Shown here: positions 49,300 to 59,822 of the stretch, one piece after another
Numbering within the stretch: the stretch's first letter is position 1
Layout of the letters: each line of letters begins with the position of its first letter
Origin: an uncultured Pelagibacteraceae bacterium
GTDB lineage: Bacteria; Pseudomonadota; Alphaproteobacteria; Pelagibacterales; Pelagibacteraceae
Direction of reading: 5' to 3'
DNA length: 62,500 bases
NCBI GenBank assembly: GCA_902559395.1
Contig: CACEHR010000003.1
Location: 1-62,500, forward strand
The notes under the pieces: generated by a model
What the model was told of the DNA's origin: nothing
Databases searched by the model: none
Seen by the model: only the letters and a program-made list of their open reading frames with translations
Translations under genes and position numbers: made by a program

Positions 49300-50394
49300 A
49301 TGAAAAATTACTTAAATTTTGAAACAGAAATAAAAGAATTAGAAAACGAGCTAGAAAAATTGAAAGATCCCTATAACCAAGAGGGATTATCAGAAGTTGA
49401 TACTCAAAAAATTTCAAGCACTCAAACACAAATAGATGAAAAATTAAAAAATATTTATTCTAATCTAGATCCTTGGCAGACTACTATGGTTGCTCGTCAT
49501 GAAGACAGGCCAAAAGCAAAATTTTTTATTGATAATTTATTTGACGACTTTGTTTCATTATCAGGTGACAGGTATTATGGAGAAGACAAATCAGTATTAA
49601 CTGGATTTGCAAAGTTTAGTGGAAAATCTGTTTTAGTTATAGGTCAAGAAAAGGGAGAAGATCTAGATAGCAGAATAGAAAGAAATTTTGGAATGATGAG
49701 GCCAGAGGGGTATAGAAAAACTATAAGATTGATGAACTTAGCAAACAAATTTAATATTCCCATTGTCTCTTTTATTGATACTCCAGGAGCATATCCAGGT
49801 GTAGGAGCTGAAGAGCGGGGACAAGCCGAAGCAATTGCAAAATCAATCGAATGCTGTATGGAGCTTAAAGTTCCAACAATTGCAATTATTATAGGCGAGG
49901 GTGGTTCTGGCGGAGCAATAGCATTAGCTTCATCAAATAAAGTCCTTATGCTAGAAAATGCAATTTATTCAGTAATATCTCCTGAGGGGTGTGCAACTAT
50001 TCTATGGAGAGATCCAAAAAAAATGCTTGATGCTGCAAAAGCTATGAAACTTTCAGCTAAAGATTTATTAAAATTAAAAGTTATTGATGAGATAATTGAA
50101 GAACCTTTAGGTGGTGCACATAGAGATAGAGATATTATATTAAACAACGTAAGAGAAACTTTAACAAAAAATTTAAATTATTTTGATGAATTAACCTCTG
50201 AAGAAATAATGAATGAGAGAAAAAATAAATTTCTAAAAATAGGAAGAAATGATGGATTTATGAATAGTACTGAGGATTTAAGTACATTAACAATTAAGGA
50301 AAATAATTTTGATAAAATCTTAAAATCAAAAAAAGTGTTAATAGCTATTCTTGGTGGATTGATTTTAATTTGCACAACTCTTTTGTTAATTTAA
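49300..50394 (+). CDS. accA: Acetyl-CoA carboxylase carboxyltransferase subunit alpha with C-terminal membrane anchor
   Basis: AccA is the second half of the carboxyltransferase with AccD (27 kb). The catalytic region is normal: EKGEDLDSRIERNFGMMRPE near 113-132, SFIDTPGAYPGVGAEERGQA near 157-176, IGEGGSGGAIALASSNKVLM near 201 and YSVISPEGCATILWRDP near 223-239. The usual protein ends near residue 318; this one goes on to 364 and finishes with lysines (KILKSKK) and then VLIAILGGLILICTTLLLI at 346-364, a clear hydrophobic segment at the extreme C-terminus. That predicts a tail-anchored enzyme at the inner membrane. A TATAAA at 49288-49293 sits so close to the ATG that the mRNA may be leaderless. 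Confidence 0.95.
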   Translation: MKNYLNFETEIKELENELEKLKDPYNQEGLSEVDTQKISSTQTQIDEKLKNIYSNLDPWQTTMVARHEDRPKAKFFIDNLFDDFVSLSGDRYYGEDKSVLTGFAKFSGKSVLVIGQEKGEDLDSRIERNFGMMRPEGYRKTIRLMNLANKFNIPIVSFIDTPGAYPGVGAEERGQAEAIAKSIECCMELKVPTIAIIIGEGGSGGAIALASSNKVLMLENAIYSVISPEGCATILWRDPKKMLDAAKAMKLSAKDLLKLKVIDEIIEEPLGGAHRDRDIILNNVRETLTKNLNYFDELTSEEIMNERKNKFLKIGRNDGFMNSTEDLSTLTIKENNFDKILKSKKVLIAILGGLILICTTLLLI

Positions 50395-50397
50395 ATT

Positions 50398-52944
50398 TTA
50401 TAAAGCACCACAGCAGTGCTTAAATTTTTTACCAGAACCACAATAACATGGCTCATTTCTCCCTATTTTTTTATTTTTTACAATTTGTTTATATTTATCC
50501 TCTCTTTTAATTTCGTCTTTTTGGTTTGTTTCGACTATAACTTTTAAGTTCATAAGTATAGTTACATAATCTAATTTTAATTTTTCTAGAAGATTTGAAA
50601 ATAATTCAAATGCTTCTTTTTTGTACTCAACTAATGGATCTCTCTGACCGTAGGATCTTAAGCCTATAACTTGTCTTAATTGTTCTAAATATTGAATATG
50701 CGATTTCCAATTTAAATCGATTGATTGAAGAAAAATTCTTTTCTCTATCTCCTTTGCATGATCTTCACCTAAAAGTTTAATTCGTTCGTTTCTAGTTTCT
50801 TGAAATTTGTTGAATATTTTTTCTCTAAAATCATTATCTTTTGTTTCAATTAAATCCTTAAACTCTTTTTCTTCAAAACTTTTTCCAACTATTTGCTTAG
50901 TTTTATTACTCAATTCATTACTTTTAGGATTTGATAAATTTGAAATTTTTAACTTTATTAAATTATCAGTTATTTCCTTCAAAAACTCATCAGAGTAATC
51001 AAAGATATTTTTACTATTCATCGCATTTTTTCTTTGTGAAAATACAACATGTCTTTGATCATTAAGAACATTATCAAATTTGATAAGTGTTTTTCTTATA
51101 TCAAAATTTCTAGCTTCCACTTTCTGCTGAGCTCTCTCTAATGCTTTATTAATCCATGGATGATCAATACTTTCACCATCTTTAAGTCCAAGTTTTTCAA
51201 GCATACTATTCATAGACTCTGATCCAAAAATTCTCATTAAATCATCCTCTAGACTAACGTAAAATACAGAACTACCTTCATCCCCCTGTCTTCCAGCTCT
51301 ACCCCTAGCTTGGTTATCAACTCTCCTTGACTCCATTCTTTCTGTACCAATTACGAACAATCCTCCCAATGATTTAATATTATCTTTATTCATTTTTAGT
51401 TCATTCTCAGGAATAGATCCTTTTTTTCCACCGAGTTGAATGTCAACTCCTCTTCCAGAAATACTTGTAGTAATAATTAAAGATTTTTCTTTTCCCGCAT
51501 TTGCAATTATTTCCGCTTCATTTGCATGATTTTTTGCATTTAGTACAACATGATTAATATTTTTCTTTTTTAATAAATCTGAATAAATTTCAGATTTATT
51601 AATGCTAGAGGTAAATACCAAAATTGGCTGACCTAATTCATGCCGTTCAATAATTTTTTTTATAATTGCATCGTTTTTTTCATCCTCAGTTCTAAAAATT
51701 AGATCATTATAATCTTTTCTAATCATTTCTTTATTTGTTGGTATTACTACTACTGGCAAATTATAAATTTCAAAAAATTCCTCAGACTCTGTTGCAGCTG
51801 TTCCGGTGCATCCTGATATTTTTTTATAAAGTTTAAAATAATTTTGATAAGTTATAGAAGCTAGAGTTTGATTTTCAGCTTGAATTTGAATTTTTTCTTT
51901 TGCCTCTAGAGCCTGGTGCAAACCATCACCAAAGCGTCTGCCTTCTAAGATTCTGCCAGTTAATTCATCAATAATTTTAAGACTTCCATCTTTAACAATA
52001 TAATCTCTACCCTTTTCAAATAAATGATTTGCTCTTAATGCTTGATTAACATGATGAACTAGATGTAAATTTTCTGGATCATAAAAGTTGTTATTTTTTA
52101 AAATACCTGCATTTGAAAAAAGTTTTTCAACATTATTAATTCCATGATTAGTTAGAAGAATACTTTTTTCTTTTTCATCAATTTCAAAATCTGAATCCTT
52201 TAGAATTTTAATTAGTTTGTCTATAGCCAAATATTCTGAAGTTTTATTTTCTGCTGCACCAGATATAATTAGAGGAGTTCTTGCCTCATCAATTAAGCAA
52301 GAGTCTATTTCATCAACAATTGAAAAATTGTGTTCTCTTTGAACCATATTTTTTTCATAGAACTTCATATTATCTCTTAAGTAATCAAAACCTAATTCAC
52401 TATTTGTGGCATACGTGATATCACAATTATAATTTTTCATTCGTTCAGTATCATCTTGATCATTATTTATGTATCCTGAAGTAAGTCCTAAAAAATTATA
52501 AATTTGCCCCATCTCAATCGAATCTCTTTTCGCGAGATAATCGTTTACAGTTACAATATGAACACCTTTGCCGTTTAATGCATTTAAATAAGCAGCAAGT
52601 GTTATGGTTAAAGTTTTTCCTTCTCCGGTCCTCATTTCTGCAATTTTACCCTCATGTAAAACTACACCTCCGATTAATTGAACGTTAAAGTGTCTTTCAT
52701 TTCTAGTTCTTCTGGCCGCTTCCCTCACTAAAGCAAAAGCTTCAGGAAGTAACTCGTCTAAAGTTTTTCCATCTTTTAACTGATTTCTAAATTCATTAGT
52801 TTTTTTTGGAAAATCGTCGTCATTTAAATTTTTAAAATCTTCCTCGTGTGAGTTTATTTTTTCAACAATTTTACCAATTCTATCTAGCTCTTTTTGATTA
52901 CTAGATTTAATAAATTTTGTTATTAAATTTAATGGGTTAAACAT
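50398..52944 (-). CDS. secA: Protein translocase ATPase SecA
   Basis: SecA drives post-translational export through SecYEG. The 848-aa protein has the DEAD motor: GEGKTLTITLAAYLNAL near 106 (Walker A MRTGEGKT), VDEIDSCLIDEARTPLIISG near 208 (DEAD-type), IVTTSISGRGVDIQLGG-like motif near 489, ESRRVDNQARGRAGRQGDEG near 535. The C-terminus keeps the zinc tail GRNEPCYCGSGKKFKHCCG, used for binding SecB and lipids. It ends three bases from the convergent accA stop. Confidence 0.97.
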   Translation of the reverse strand: MFNPLNLITKFIKSSNQKELDRIGKIVEKINSHEEDFKNLNDDDFPKKTNEFRNQLKDGKTLDELLPEAFALVREAARRTRNERHFNVQLIGGVVLHEGKIAEMRTGEGKTLTITLAAYLNALNGKGVHIVTVNDYLAKRDSIEMGQIYNFLGLTSGYINNDQDDTERMKNYNCDITYATNSELGFDYLRDNMKFYEKNMVQREHNFSIVDEIDSCLIDEARTPLIISGAAENKTSEYLAIDKLIKILKDSDFEIDEKEKSILLTNHGINNVEKLFSNAGILKNNNFYDPENLHLVHHVNQALRANHLFEKGRDYIVKDGSLKIIDELTGRILEGRRFGDGLHQALEAKEKIQIQAENQTLASITYQNYFKLYKKISGCTGTAATESEEFFEIYNLPVVVIPTNKEMIRKDYNDLIFRTEDEKNDAIIKKIIERHELGQPILVFTSSINKSEIYSDLLKKKNINHVVLNAKNHANEAEIIANAGKEKSLIITTSISGRGVDIQLGGKKGSIPENELKMNKDNIKSLGGLFVIGTERMESRRVDNQARGRAGRQGDEGSSVFYVSLEDDLMRIFGSESMNSMLEKLGLKDGESIDHPWINKALERAQQKVEARNFDIRKTLIKFDNVLNDQRHVVFSQRKNAMNSKNIFDYSDEFLKEITDNLIKLKISNLSNPKSNELSNKTKQIVGKSFEEKEFKDLIETKDNDFREKIFNKFQETRNERIKLLGEDHAKEIEKRIFLQSIDLNWKSHIQYLEQLRQVIGLRSYGQRDPLVEYKKEAFELFSNLLEKLKLDYVTILMNLKVIVETNQKDEIKREDKYKQIVKNKKIGRNEPCYCGSGKKFKHCCGAL

Positions 52945-53009
52945 TACTATTTGATTTATTCTTTAATTATATTGTTTAATATATGTATTAAATAAATAAT
53001 TTAAACAAT

Positions 53010-54311
53010 ATGGGAATTAATTTAACAAATTTTTTATCTTCTCAATCAAAAAATACTAAAATGATTGATTTTCAAGACCTTGATCATTTAGATGGTCTTT
53101 CAATTTCAGTTGTTTCCGCAAATTTATATAAAGATATCAGAGATGATTTAACAATGTTCTATTTCAGAGAAGGTGCTAATTATGCTTCTGTTTATACTCA
53201 GTCAAAAATAGTATCTGAAAATATAAAATGGAATATTAATCAAAGACCAAAAAAAATATATTCCCTTATTGTAAATACAAGAAATGCAAATGCTTTCACA
53301 GGAAGGCAAGGTTATGAAAGTTTAAAAAAAATAGCAGATTTAACAGCAAAACAATTAAATAAAAAACAAGAGGAGGATGAGGATAATCCTAAGAAAATTT
53401 CTACAAAAAATATAATTTTTGGTTGCACAGGCACTATTGGAGAAATCTTTCCATATGAAAAAGTTTCTAAAAATATTACGAATTTAATAAATAAAATTCG
53501 TTACACCCAAAATAAATTTATTTGGATGAAGGCAGCGCTTGCAATTATGACTACAGATACAAAGCCAAAATTAGCTATGGAGGAATGTCATATTGGAAGT
53601 GAAAAAGTAAAGATATATGGAATAGCCAAAGGATCAGGAATGATATATCCAAATATGGCTACGACTCTTGCATATATATTTACTGATGCAACCTTATCTA
53701 ACGATATTTTAGGAAAGCTATTAAAAAAAAATATAACTAATACATTTAATGCTATTTCTTGTGACGGTGATACTAGTACCAACGACATGGCAACTATTTT
53801 TGCAACTAATGAAGTAAAAAATTACCAAGTAAAAAGTATAAATGAAAATAAAATTAAAAATTTTGACAAAGCTCTAAATAATGTTCTTTTAAATCTAGCT
53901 AAAAGAGTTGTTTCAGATGGTGAAGGAGCATCAAAATTTATTTCAATAAATGTTAGTAAGTGTAAAAATGAGATAGATGCAAAAAAAATTGCTTTTTCAG
54001 TTGCAAACTCTCCATTAGTAAAAACTGCAATTGCTGGAGAGGATCCAAACTGGGGACGAGTAATAATGGCAATTGGTAAAGCAGGACCTAAAATTAATCT
54101 TAATAAATTATTAATTAAGTTTGGAGATATAATAATTGTTGAAGGTGGAAAATTAAATCAAAGTTATGATGAAAAACAAACAGCAAATTATATGAAAAGA
54201 GAAAATATAGAAATTAATATTGAAACTTTTACGGGAAAGAAAAACTTCACAGCTTATACGATGGATTTAACGAAAAAATATATTGAAATTAATGCAGATT
54301 ATAGAAGTTAA
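53010..54311 (+). CDS. argJ: Glutamate N-acetyltransferase / acetylornithine acetyltransferase
   Basis: ArgJ recycles the acetyl group from acetylornithine to glutamate; it is made as a precursor that cleaves itself. The self-cleavage and nucleophile site is KGSGMIYPNMATTLAYI near 206-222, with Thr218 in the MAT motif. Other blocks: NTRNANAFTGRQGYESLKKI near 90, DGDTSTNDMATIFATN near 252, and EDPNWGRVIMAIGKAGPKIN near 343. The length of 433 aa is normal. It starts 65 bases from divergent secA. Confidence 0.95.
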   Translation: MGINLTNFLSSQSKNTKMIDFQDLDHLDGLSISVVSANLYKDIRDDLTMFYFREGANYASVYTQSKIVSENIKWNINQRPKKIYSLIVNTRNANAFTGRQGYESLKKIADLTAKQLNKKQEEDEDNPKKISTKNIIFGCTGTIGEIFPYEKVSKNITNLINKIRYTQNKFIWMKAALAIMTTDTKPKLAMEECHIGSEKVKIYGIAKGSGMIYPNMATTLAYIFTDATLSNDILGKLLKKNITNTFNAISCDGDTSTNDMATIFATNEVKNYQVKSINENKIKNFDKALNNVLLNLAKRVVSDGEGASKFISINVSKCKNEIDAKKIAFSVANSPLVKTAIAGEDPNWGRVIMAIGKAGPKINLNKLLIKFGDIIIVEGGKLNQSYDEKQTANYMKRENIEINIETFTGKKNFTAYTMDLTKKYIEINADYRS

Positions 54312-54349
54312 CTTGTTGAAAAATCAAAAAGTATAATTAACTAAGAATT

Positions 54350-54778
54350 ATGATTAAATATAAACTCATTTGTAAAGAATGTAATTTAAAATTTGATAGT
54401 TGGTTTGCATCTTCAAATGAATATGAAAGATTAAAAAAGAAAAAACTTTTGAATTGCCATAAGTGCAATTCATATAAAGTGGAAAAAACTATAATGGCAC
54501 CTCAATTAATTAATAGTAAATCAAAAACAGATAAAAAAATAGATTTAGAAAAATATAATAAAGTCAAAAAAATTATAAAAGATTATCAAAAATTTATTAA
54601 AGATAATTTCAAATATGTTGGTGATAATTTTGCATATGAGGCCAGATCAATTCATTATAATGGTAAAAAAAAATCAAAAGGTATTTATGGAAGTGCATCA
54701 AAGGAAGATTTAAAAGAATTAAAAGAAGAAGGTATAGACGCTCAGATGATTCCTTGGATAGATGAAAAAGAAAATTAG
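54350..54778 (+). CDS. DUF1178 family protein
   Basis: A 142-aa protein with the DUF1178 layout: IKYKLICKECNLKFDSWFAS with Cys-x-x-Cys near 7-10, then LNCHKCNSYKVEKTIMAPQL with a second Cys-x-x-Cys near 37-40, giving a zinc ribbon, and a lysine-rich helix. The C-terminal half has ARSIHYNGKKKSKGIYGSAS, typical of the family. Function unknown. The stop TAG shares the four bases TTAG (54775-54778) with the stop of convergent ubiG. Confidence 0.85.
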   Translation: MIKYKLICKECNLKFDSWFASSNEYERLKKKKLLNCHKCNSYKVEKTIMAPQLINSKSKTDKKIDLEKYNKVKKIIKDYQKFIKDNFKYVGDNFAYEARSIHYNGKKKSKGIYGSASKEDLKELKEEGIDAQMIPWIDEKEN

Positions 54779-55497
54779 TTTTTAATAAACTTTGCTATAT
54801 AATTTACTGATAAATCTCTAGAAATACTCCATTCATCCTTAATAATATTAAAATTCATACCCTCTAATTTATTAAGAGATAAATCATACTTCATTAAGAT
54901 TTTTTTTAGATCCTCAGGTTTAACAAATTTTTCCCATTCGTGCGTTCCAATTGGTAGCCACCTCAAAACATACTCTGCTCCAACTATCGCAAAAACATAA
55001 GATTTTAAAGTTTTATTTATTGTTGCAACAAACATTAGTCCATTTTTTTTCAAAAGTTTTGAGCATGACTTTAGAAAAAAATCTATATTTTCCACGTGTT
55101 CAACAATTTCCATATTTAAAATGACATCAAATTTTTTTTCAATTTTAAGTTTTTCTGGTGATGAACATAAATAATTAATTTTTAGCTTATTTTTTTTTGA
55201 ATGAAGTTTTGCAATTTTTATATTTTTTTCAGATGCATCAATACCTGTTACATTAGCACCCATTCTTGACATTGGTTCAGATAACAATCCTCCACCACAT
55301 CCTATATCTAAAATTTTTATTCCTGATAAAGGTTTGGATTTATTTTTTAATTTGAAATTGTTAATAATATTTTCCTTAATATATTTTATTCTTGTTGGAT
55401 TAAATTTATGAAGTGGTTTGAATTTACCTTCTGGATCCCACCATTCATCAGCTATTTTAGAAAATTTATCTATTTCTTTTTTATTTATGCTAGTCAT
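54775..55497 (-). CDS. ubiG: Ubiquinone biosynthesis O-methyltransferase UbiG
   Basis: UbiG performs both O-methylations of the ubiquinone ring. The 240-aa SAM methyltransferase has FSKIADEWWDPEGKFKPLHK near 12-31 (family-specific start), motif I ILDIGCGGGLLSEPMSRMGA near 64, GIDASEKNIKIAKLHS near 87, ILNMEIVEHVENIDFF near 126 and GTHEWEKFVKPEDL near 184. The specific N-terminal and GTHEW blocks separate it from other methyltransferases. Confidence 0.93.
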   Translation of the reverse strand: MTSINKKEIDKFSKIADEWWDPEGKFKPLHKFNPTRIKYIKENIINNFKLKNKSKPLSGIKILDIGCGGGLLSEPMSRMGANVTGIDASEKNIKIAKLHSKKNKLKINYLCSSPEKLKIEKKFDVILNMEIVEHVENIDFFLKSCSKLLKKNGLMFVATINKTLKSYVFAIVGAEYVLRWLPIGTHEWEKFVKPEDLKKILMKYDLSLNKLEGMNFNIIKDEWSISRDLSVNYIAKFIKN

Positions 55498-55509
55498 TGT
55501 GATAAATAG

Positions 55510-55538
55510 TTGACATAATAATTTAGATGTATTTTATC
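55510..55538 (+). promoter_or_regulatory. Possible promoter of lysC
   Basis: A perfect TTGACA at 55510-55515 lies in the 75-base gap between ubiG and lysC. A -10 at the right distance is poor (TTTATC at 55533-55538, 17-base spacing), so only the -35 is convincing. Confidence 0.3.
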
Positions 55539-55572
55539 CATTATTTATTAAATATTATTAATTAAAGCTAGC

Positions 55573-56784
55573 ATGAAAACAGTCGTATTAAAATTTGGTG
55601 GTACATCTGTAGGAAGTATAGATAGAATAAAAAAAGTATGTAAAATAATTGCTTTTTACAAAAAGAAAAAAAATAGGATAGTAGTTGTTTCATCAGCAAT
55701 GAGTGGTGTGACAAATGAATTGGTAAATAAATCTAAACTGATTAGTAATAATTTTGATAGAGCAGAATACGATGCACTAGTCTCAACTGGGGAACAAGTT
55801 TCATGTGCACTTATTGCAGGAAGATTGAAACATAATGGGTTTAAATCAAGATCTTGGACATCTTGGCAATTACCTATTTTAACAGATGGTCCTCATTCAA
55901 GTGCAAGAATTAGTTCTGTAGGCATTAAAGAACTGAATAAATATATTAAGTCTGGCGGTATACCCATAATCACTGGTTTTCAAGGTATTGGTAATGATTT
56001 TAGAATTACTACTATAGGAAGAAGTGGATCTGATGCAACAGCAATTATGCTTGCAAAATTTATTAAAGCAGACGAGTGCATAATTTATACTGATGTAGAT
56101 GGAGTTTATACTACAGACCCAAGGCAATATAAAAAAGCAAAAAAAATTAAAAAAATCTTTTATGATGAAATGTTAGAGATGGCGTCTCTTGGCTCAAAAG
56201 TAATGCAGCCTACTTCAGTTCAGGATGCAAAGTTAAATAAAATTGATATTAAGGTTAAATCCTCTTTTGTTTCAAAAAGTGGAACTTTGATTACTGGGTC
56301 TAAAAAGATTTTTAGTAATCAGATTATAACTGGGATTTCCTCAACAAAAAATGATGCTAAAATTACAATTGTAGGTGTTAAAGATAGACCTGGAGTAGCA
56401 GCATCAATTTTTAGACCGTTATCTAAAAATTTAGTTAATGTTGATATGGTAGTTCAAAATATTTCTCAAAATGGAAAAGAAACAGACTTAACATTTACAA
56501 TTAAGTCAGAGGATTTGAAAAAAACTGAAAGGTTAATAAAAAAAAATAAGTCTATATCATATAAGAAATTATCTTTTGATAAAGATTTATCAAAAGTTTC
56601 TGTTATTGGAGTAGGAATGATTACTACACCAGGAATAACTTATAGGATGTTTCAAGCATTAGCTTCGAAAAAAATAAATATTCTTGTTATATCCACCTCT
56701 GAAATAAAAATTTCAGTACTTATTTCTTCTAAGAATGTTAAAAAAGCTGTAGCAGTCTTACATAAAGAATTTAAACTAGACTAA
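55573..56784 (+). CDS. lysC: Aspartate kinase
   Basis: LysC phosphorylates aspartate, the entry to lysine, threonine and methionine synthesis. The 403-aa monofunctional enzyme begins [20 protein letters not shown], has [16 protein letters not shown] near 77, [20 protein letters not shown] near 157, [13 protein letters not shown] near 178 and two ACT domains ([20 protein letters not shown] near 274; [20 protein letters not shown] near 347), which usually bind lysine or threonine for feedback. It heads the run lysC-ispG-prfA-prmC. Confidence 0.96.
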   Translation: MKTVVLKFGGTSVGSIDRIKKVCKIIAFYKKKKNRIVVVSSAMSGVTNELVNKSKLISNNFDRAEYDALVSTGEQVSCALIAGRLKHNGFKSRSWTSWQLPILTDGPHSSARISSVGIKELNKYIKSGGIPIITGFQGIGNDFRITTIGRSGSDATAIMLAKFIKADECIIYTDVDGVYTTDPRQYKKAKKIKKIFYDEMLEMASLGSKVMQPTSVQDAKLNKIDIKVKSSFVSKSGTLITGSKKIFSNQIITGISSTKNDAKITIVGVKDRPGVAASIFRPLSKNLVNVDMVVQNISQNGKETDLTFTIKSEDLKKTERLIKKNKSISYKKLSFDKDLSKVSVIGVGMITTPGITYRMFQALASKKINILVISTSEIKISVLISSKNVKKAVAVLHKEFKLD

Positions 56785-56788
56785 TTTT

Positions 56789-57886
56789 ATGAGCCTTAGG
56801 CCTTTTAGAAATATTGATAGAAAAAAAACTAAAGTAATTAATGTAGGTGATGTAAAAGTTGGAGGAGATAATCCAATTTCGGTTCAATCTATGACCAATA
56901 CTTTGACAACTGATGTGTCAGCAACAATAATGCAAATTCAAGAAATTCATGAGGCAGGTGCTGATATTGTTAGAGTGTCTTGTCCAGATGAAAACTCCAC
57001 GAATGCATTAAAAGAAATCACTAAAGAAGTTCAAATACCAATAATTGCCGATATTCATTTTCATTACAAAAGAGCTATAGAAGCTGCAGAGAACGGTGCA
57101 AAGTGTTTAAGAATCAATCCAGGAAATATAGGTGACAAAGATAAAATTTATGAAGTTTTAAAAGCTGCTAAGGATAATGATTGTTCAATAAGAATAGGTG
57201 TAAATGCTGGATCCCTAGAAAAAGATATACTTGAAAAATATAAAGAGCCATGCCCAGAAGCATTAGTAGATAGCGCTTTGAGAAATATCCAAATTTTAGA
57301 AGATCAAAATTTTTCTAATTTTAAAGTTAGCGTTAAATCATCAGATGTATTTTTATCTATCGCTGCTTACAGACAGCTTTCAAAAGTAACAGACTACCCA
57401 TTACATTTAGGAATAACAGAAGCTGGAGGTTTTGTTGCAGGCAGTATCAAGTCAGCTATAGGTCTCGGGACACTTCTCTTAGATGGTATTGGTGACACTA
57501 TAAGAGTATCTTTGTCTGATGATCCTGTAAAAGAAGTTAAAATTGGAAATGAGATATTAAAATCTTTAAGTTTAAAAAATAGAGGTGTAAAAATAATATC
57601 TTGTCCTTCATGTGCAAGACAAGCTTTTCAAGTAATTGATACTGTAAAAATATTGGAGGAAAAATTATCTCATATAAAAAGCCCAATAACGCTTTCAATT
57701 ATAGGATGTGTTGTAAACGGGCCGGGAGAGGCTGCTTTAACTGATATTGGTATAACTGGCGGCGGAAAAGGAAGTAACATGCTTTATTTATCAGGTGTTC
57801 AAAGCGAAAAAGTTTTAACAGATGATATTATAAACAAAGTAGTTAGTGAGGTCGAAAAAAAGGCTGCAGATTTAGAAAATAAGTAA
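56789..57886 (+). CDS. ispG: 4-hydroxy-3-methylbut-2-enyl diphosphate synthase
   Basis: IspG (GcpE) is an iron-sulfur enzyme of the MEP isoprenoid pathway. The 365-aa protein has [20 protein letters not shown] near 25, [20 protein letters not shown] near 89, [11 protein letters not shown] near 110, [11 protein letters not shown] near 207 and the [4Fe-4S] ligands in [10 protein letters not shown] (Cys272 and Cys275) and [18 protein letters not shown] near 305. It lacks the additional middle domain of the plant type. Confidence 0.96.
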   Translation: MSLRPFRNIDRKKTKVINVGDVKVGGDNPISVQSMTNTLTTDVSATIMQIQEIHEAGADIVRVSCPDENSTNALKEITKEVQIPIIADIHFHYKRAIEAAENGAKCLRINPGNIGDKDKIYEVLKAAKDNDCSIRIGVNAGSLEKDILEKYKEPCPEALVDSALRNIQILEDQNFSNFKVSVKSSDVFLSIAAYRQLSKVTDYPLHLGITEAGGFVAGSIKSAIGLGTLLLDGIGDTIRVSLSDDPVKEVKIGNEILKSLSLKNRGVKIISCPSCARQAFQVIDTVKILEEKLSHIKSPITLSIIGCVVNGPGEAALTDIGITGGGKGSNMLYLSGVQSEKVLTDDIINKVVSEVEKKAADLENK

Positions 57887-57890
57887 AGAA

Positions 57891-58964
57891 ATGATTCCAA
57901 TAAAAACAATAGAGGAACTAATTGCAAAACATTCGGTTTTAGAAAAAGAACTATCTTCAGGTGAAATCGATAAAAAACTTTTTGCTGAAAAATCTAAAGA
58001 GTATTCAGATATTAACGAAATTGTTGATATTGCAAAAAGATACATTTCTTTTGAAAATGACCAAAAAGATTTAGAGAAAATTTTAGAAGACCAAACTTCA
58101 GATGATGAACTTAAAAAAATGGCTGAGATTGAATTATCTGATTTAAAATCTGATCAAGAAATTATAGAAAAAAAATTGAAATTATTTTTGTTACCAAAAG
58201 ATGAGGCAGACAAAAAAAATGCAATTATTGAAATAAGAGCAGGTACAGGAGGATTAGAAGCAAGCTTATTTGCATCAGACTTATTTAAAATGTATGAAAA
58301 AATAAGCCATAAAAAAAAGTGGATATTAGAATTAATATCTATATCGAGAAGTGATGCAGGAGGTTTAAAAGAAGTTATAGCATCTATTAAAGGTAGTAAT
58401 ATTTATTCAACTCTGAAATATGAAAGTGGAGTTCATAGGGTACAAAGAGTACCAGATACAGAAACTCAAGGAAGAGTTCATACCTCAGCAGCAACCGTAG
58501 CTGTATTGCCCGAAGCTGAAGAGGTAGATTTAAAAATAAATGAAACGGATTTAAGAATTGATGTTTTTAGGGCAGGTGGACCAGGAGGACAATCTGTTAA
58601 CACAACAGATAGTGCAGTTAGAATTACACATATACCCACAGGTTTATCTGTATCCCAACAAGATGAAAAATCACAACATAAGAATAAAGCAAAAGGTATG
58701 AAAATTTTAAGAGCACGACTTTATGAACTTGAAAGATCTAGAATTGACCAAGAAAGATCTCAAGATCGTAAAACAAAAATAGGCACAGGAGATAGATCAG
58801 AAAGGATAAGAACTTATAATTTCCCTCAAGGAAGAGTGACAGATCATAGAATAAATTTAACGCTTCATAAGTTAGATGAATTTTTGGAAGGAGAAGTTTT
58901 TGATGAGATGATTGAGTCTTTAACTTTACAAGCTCAAGAAGAAAGTCTTAGTAATTTAAAATAA
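57891..58964 (+). CDS. prfA: Peptide chain release factor 1
   Basis: RF1 releases nascent chains at UAA and UAG. The 357-aa protein has the codon-recognition region ([20 protein letters not shown] with PxT-type residues near 184-196) and the catalytic GGQ in [20 protein letters not shown] near 228-247, whose Gln is methylated by PrmC, the next gene. Downstream blocks [19 protein letters not shown] confirm RF1. The codon usage of the window strongly favours TAA/TAG stops, consistent with heavy RF1 use. Confidence 0.97.
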   Translation: MIPIKTIEELIAKHSVLEKELSSGEIDKKLFAEKSKEYSDINEIVDIAKRYISFENDQKDLEKILEDQTSDDELKKMAEIELSDLKSDQEIIEKKLKLFLLPKDEADKKNAIIEIRAGTGGLEASLFASDLFKMYEKISHKKKWILELISISRSDAGGLKEVIASIKGSNIYSTLKYESGVHRVQRVPDTETQGRVHTSAATVAVLPEAEEVDLKINETDLRIDVFRAGGPGGQSVNTTDSAVRITHIPTGLSVSQQDEKSQHKNKAKGMKILRARLYELERSRIDQERSQDRKTKIGTGDRSERIRTYNFPQGRVTDHRINLTLHKLDEFLEGEVFDEMIESLTLQAQEESLSNLK

Positions 58965-58967
58965 ATT

Positions 58968-59810
58968 ATGAATATTGATTCAGCTATAAGTGAAGGATTA
59001 AAAATTTTAACTGATAATTTAATATTAAACCCAAGACTAGATGCAGAAATTTTAATGGCTAAAACAATCAATAAGGATAGAAATTTTATTTTATTAAATT
59101 CAAAAAATTCTTTAAGTAAAAATGATTTACATAACTTTTATAATTTAATTGAAAAGAGATCCCATGGTAATCCAGTTGCTTATTTGACTAATAGTAAGTT
59201 TTTTTGGAATTCAGAGTTTTTCATCACAAATGATGTGTTAATACCAAGGCCTGATACTGAGCTGATAGTTGAAAATGTATTAAGATTAATAAAAATTAGA
59301 AACAAAATTAATATTTTAGATATTGGAGTCGGTTCAGGCTGCATTCTTCTTTCAATTCTTAAAGAAAGAAAAAATTTTTATGGAACTGGGATAGATATCA
59401 GTAAAAAATGTCTAAATATAACCAAAAAAAATGCCATTAATCTTAAAGTTAGTTCAAGACTAAAATTGTATAAATCAGATGTTGACAAATTCAATTTTGG
59501 TAAATATGATTTAATTGTTTCTAATCCTCCTTATATTAATAAACATAAAATAAAATATTTGGAAAGAGACGTTGCTAAGTTCGAGCCTAAACTAGCATTA
59601 AATGGTGGGTTAGATGGTTTGTTAGAAACCAGAAAAGTGGTGAAAAAATCATCTGAACTGATTAAAAAAAATGGCAAACTTATTTTAGAGATCGGATTTG
59701 ATCAAAAAAATAAAGTAATTAATTTATTAAAAAGAGAAGGTTTTTATATAAATACTATAGAAAAAGATCTTGCTAATAATGACAGATGTATTGTTAGTAC
59801 GAAAATATAA
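58968..59810 (+). CDS. prmC: Release factor glutamine methyltransferase
   Basis: PrmC methylates the GGQ glutamine of RF1 and RF2. The 280-aa protein has the small helical N-terminal domain, the SAM motif ILDIGVGSGCILLSILKERK near 115-134, and the catalytic NPPY in IVSNPPYINKHKIKYLERDV near 183. LIPRPDTELIVE near 91 is also typical. It follows prfA after three bases, the standard pair. Confidence 0.95.
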   Translation: MNIDSAISEGLKILTDNLILNPRLDAEILMAKTINKDRNFILLNSKNSLSKNDLHNFYNLIEKRSHGNPVAYLTNSKFFWNSEFFITNDVLIPRPDTELIVENVLRLIKIRNKINILDIGVGSGCILLSILKERKNFYGTGIDISKKCLNITKKNAINLKVSSRLKLYKSDVDKFNFGKYDLIVSNPPYINKHKIKYLERDVAKFEPKLALNGGLDGLLETRKVVKKSSELIKKNGKLILEIGFDQKNKVINLLKREGFYINTIEKDLANNDRCIVSTKI

Positions 59811-59822
59811 TCAAATAAAATT

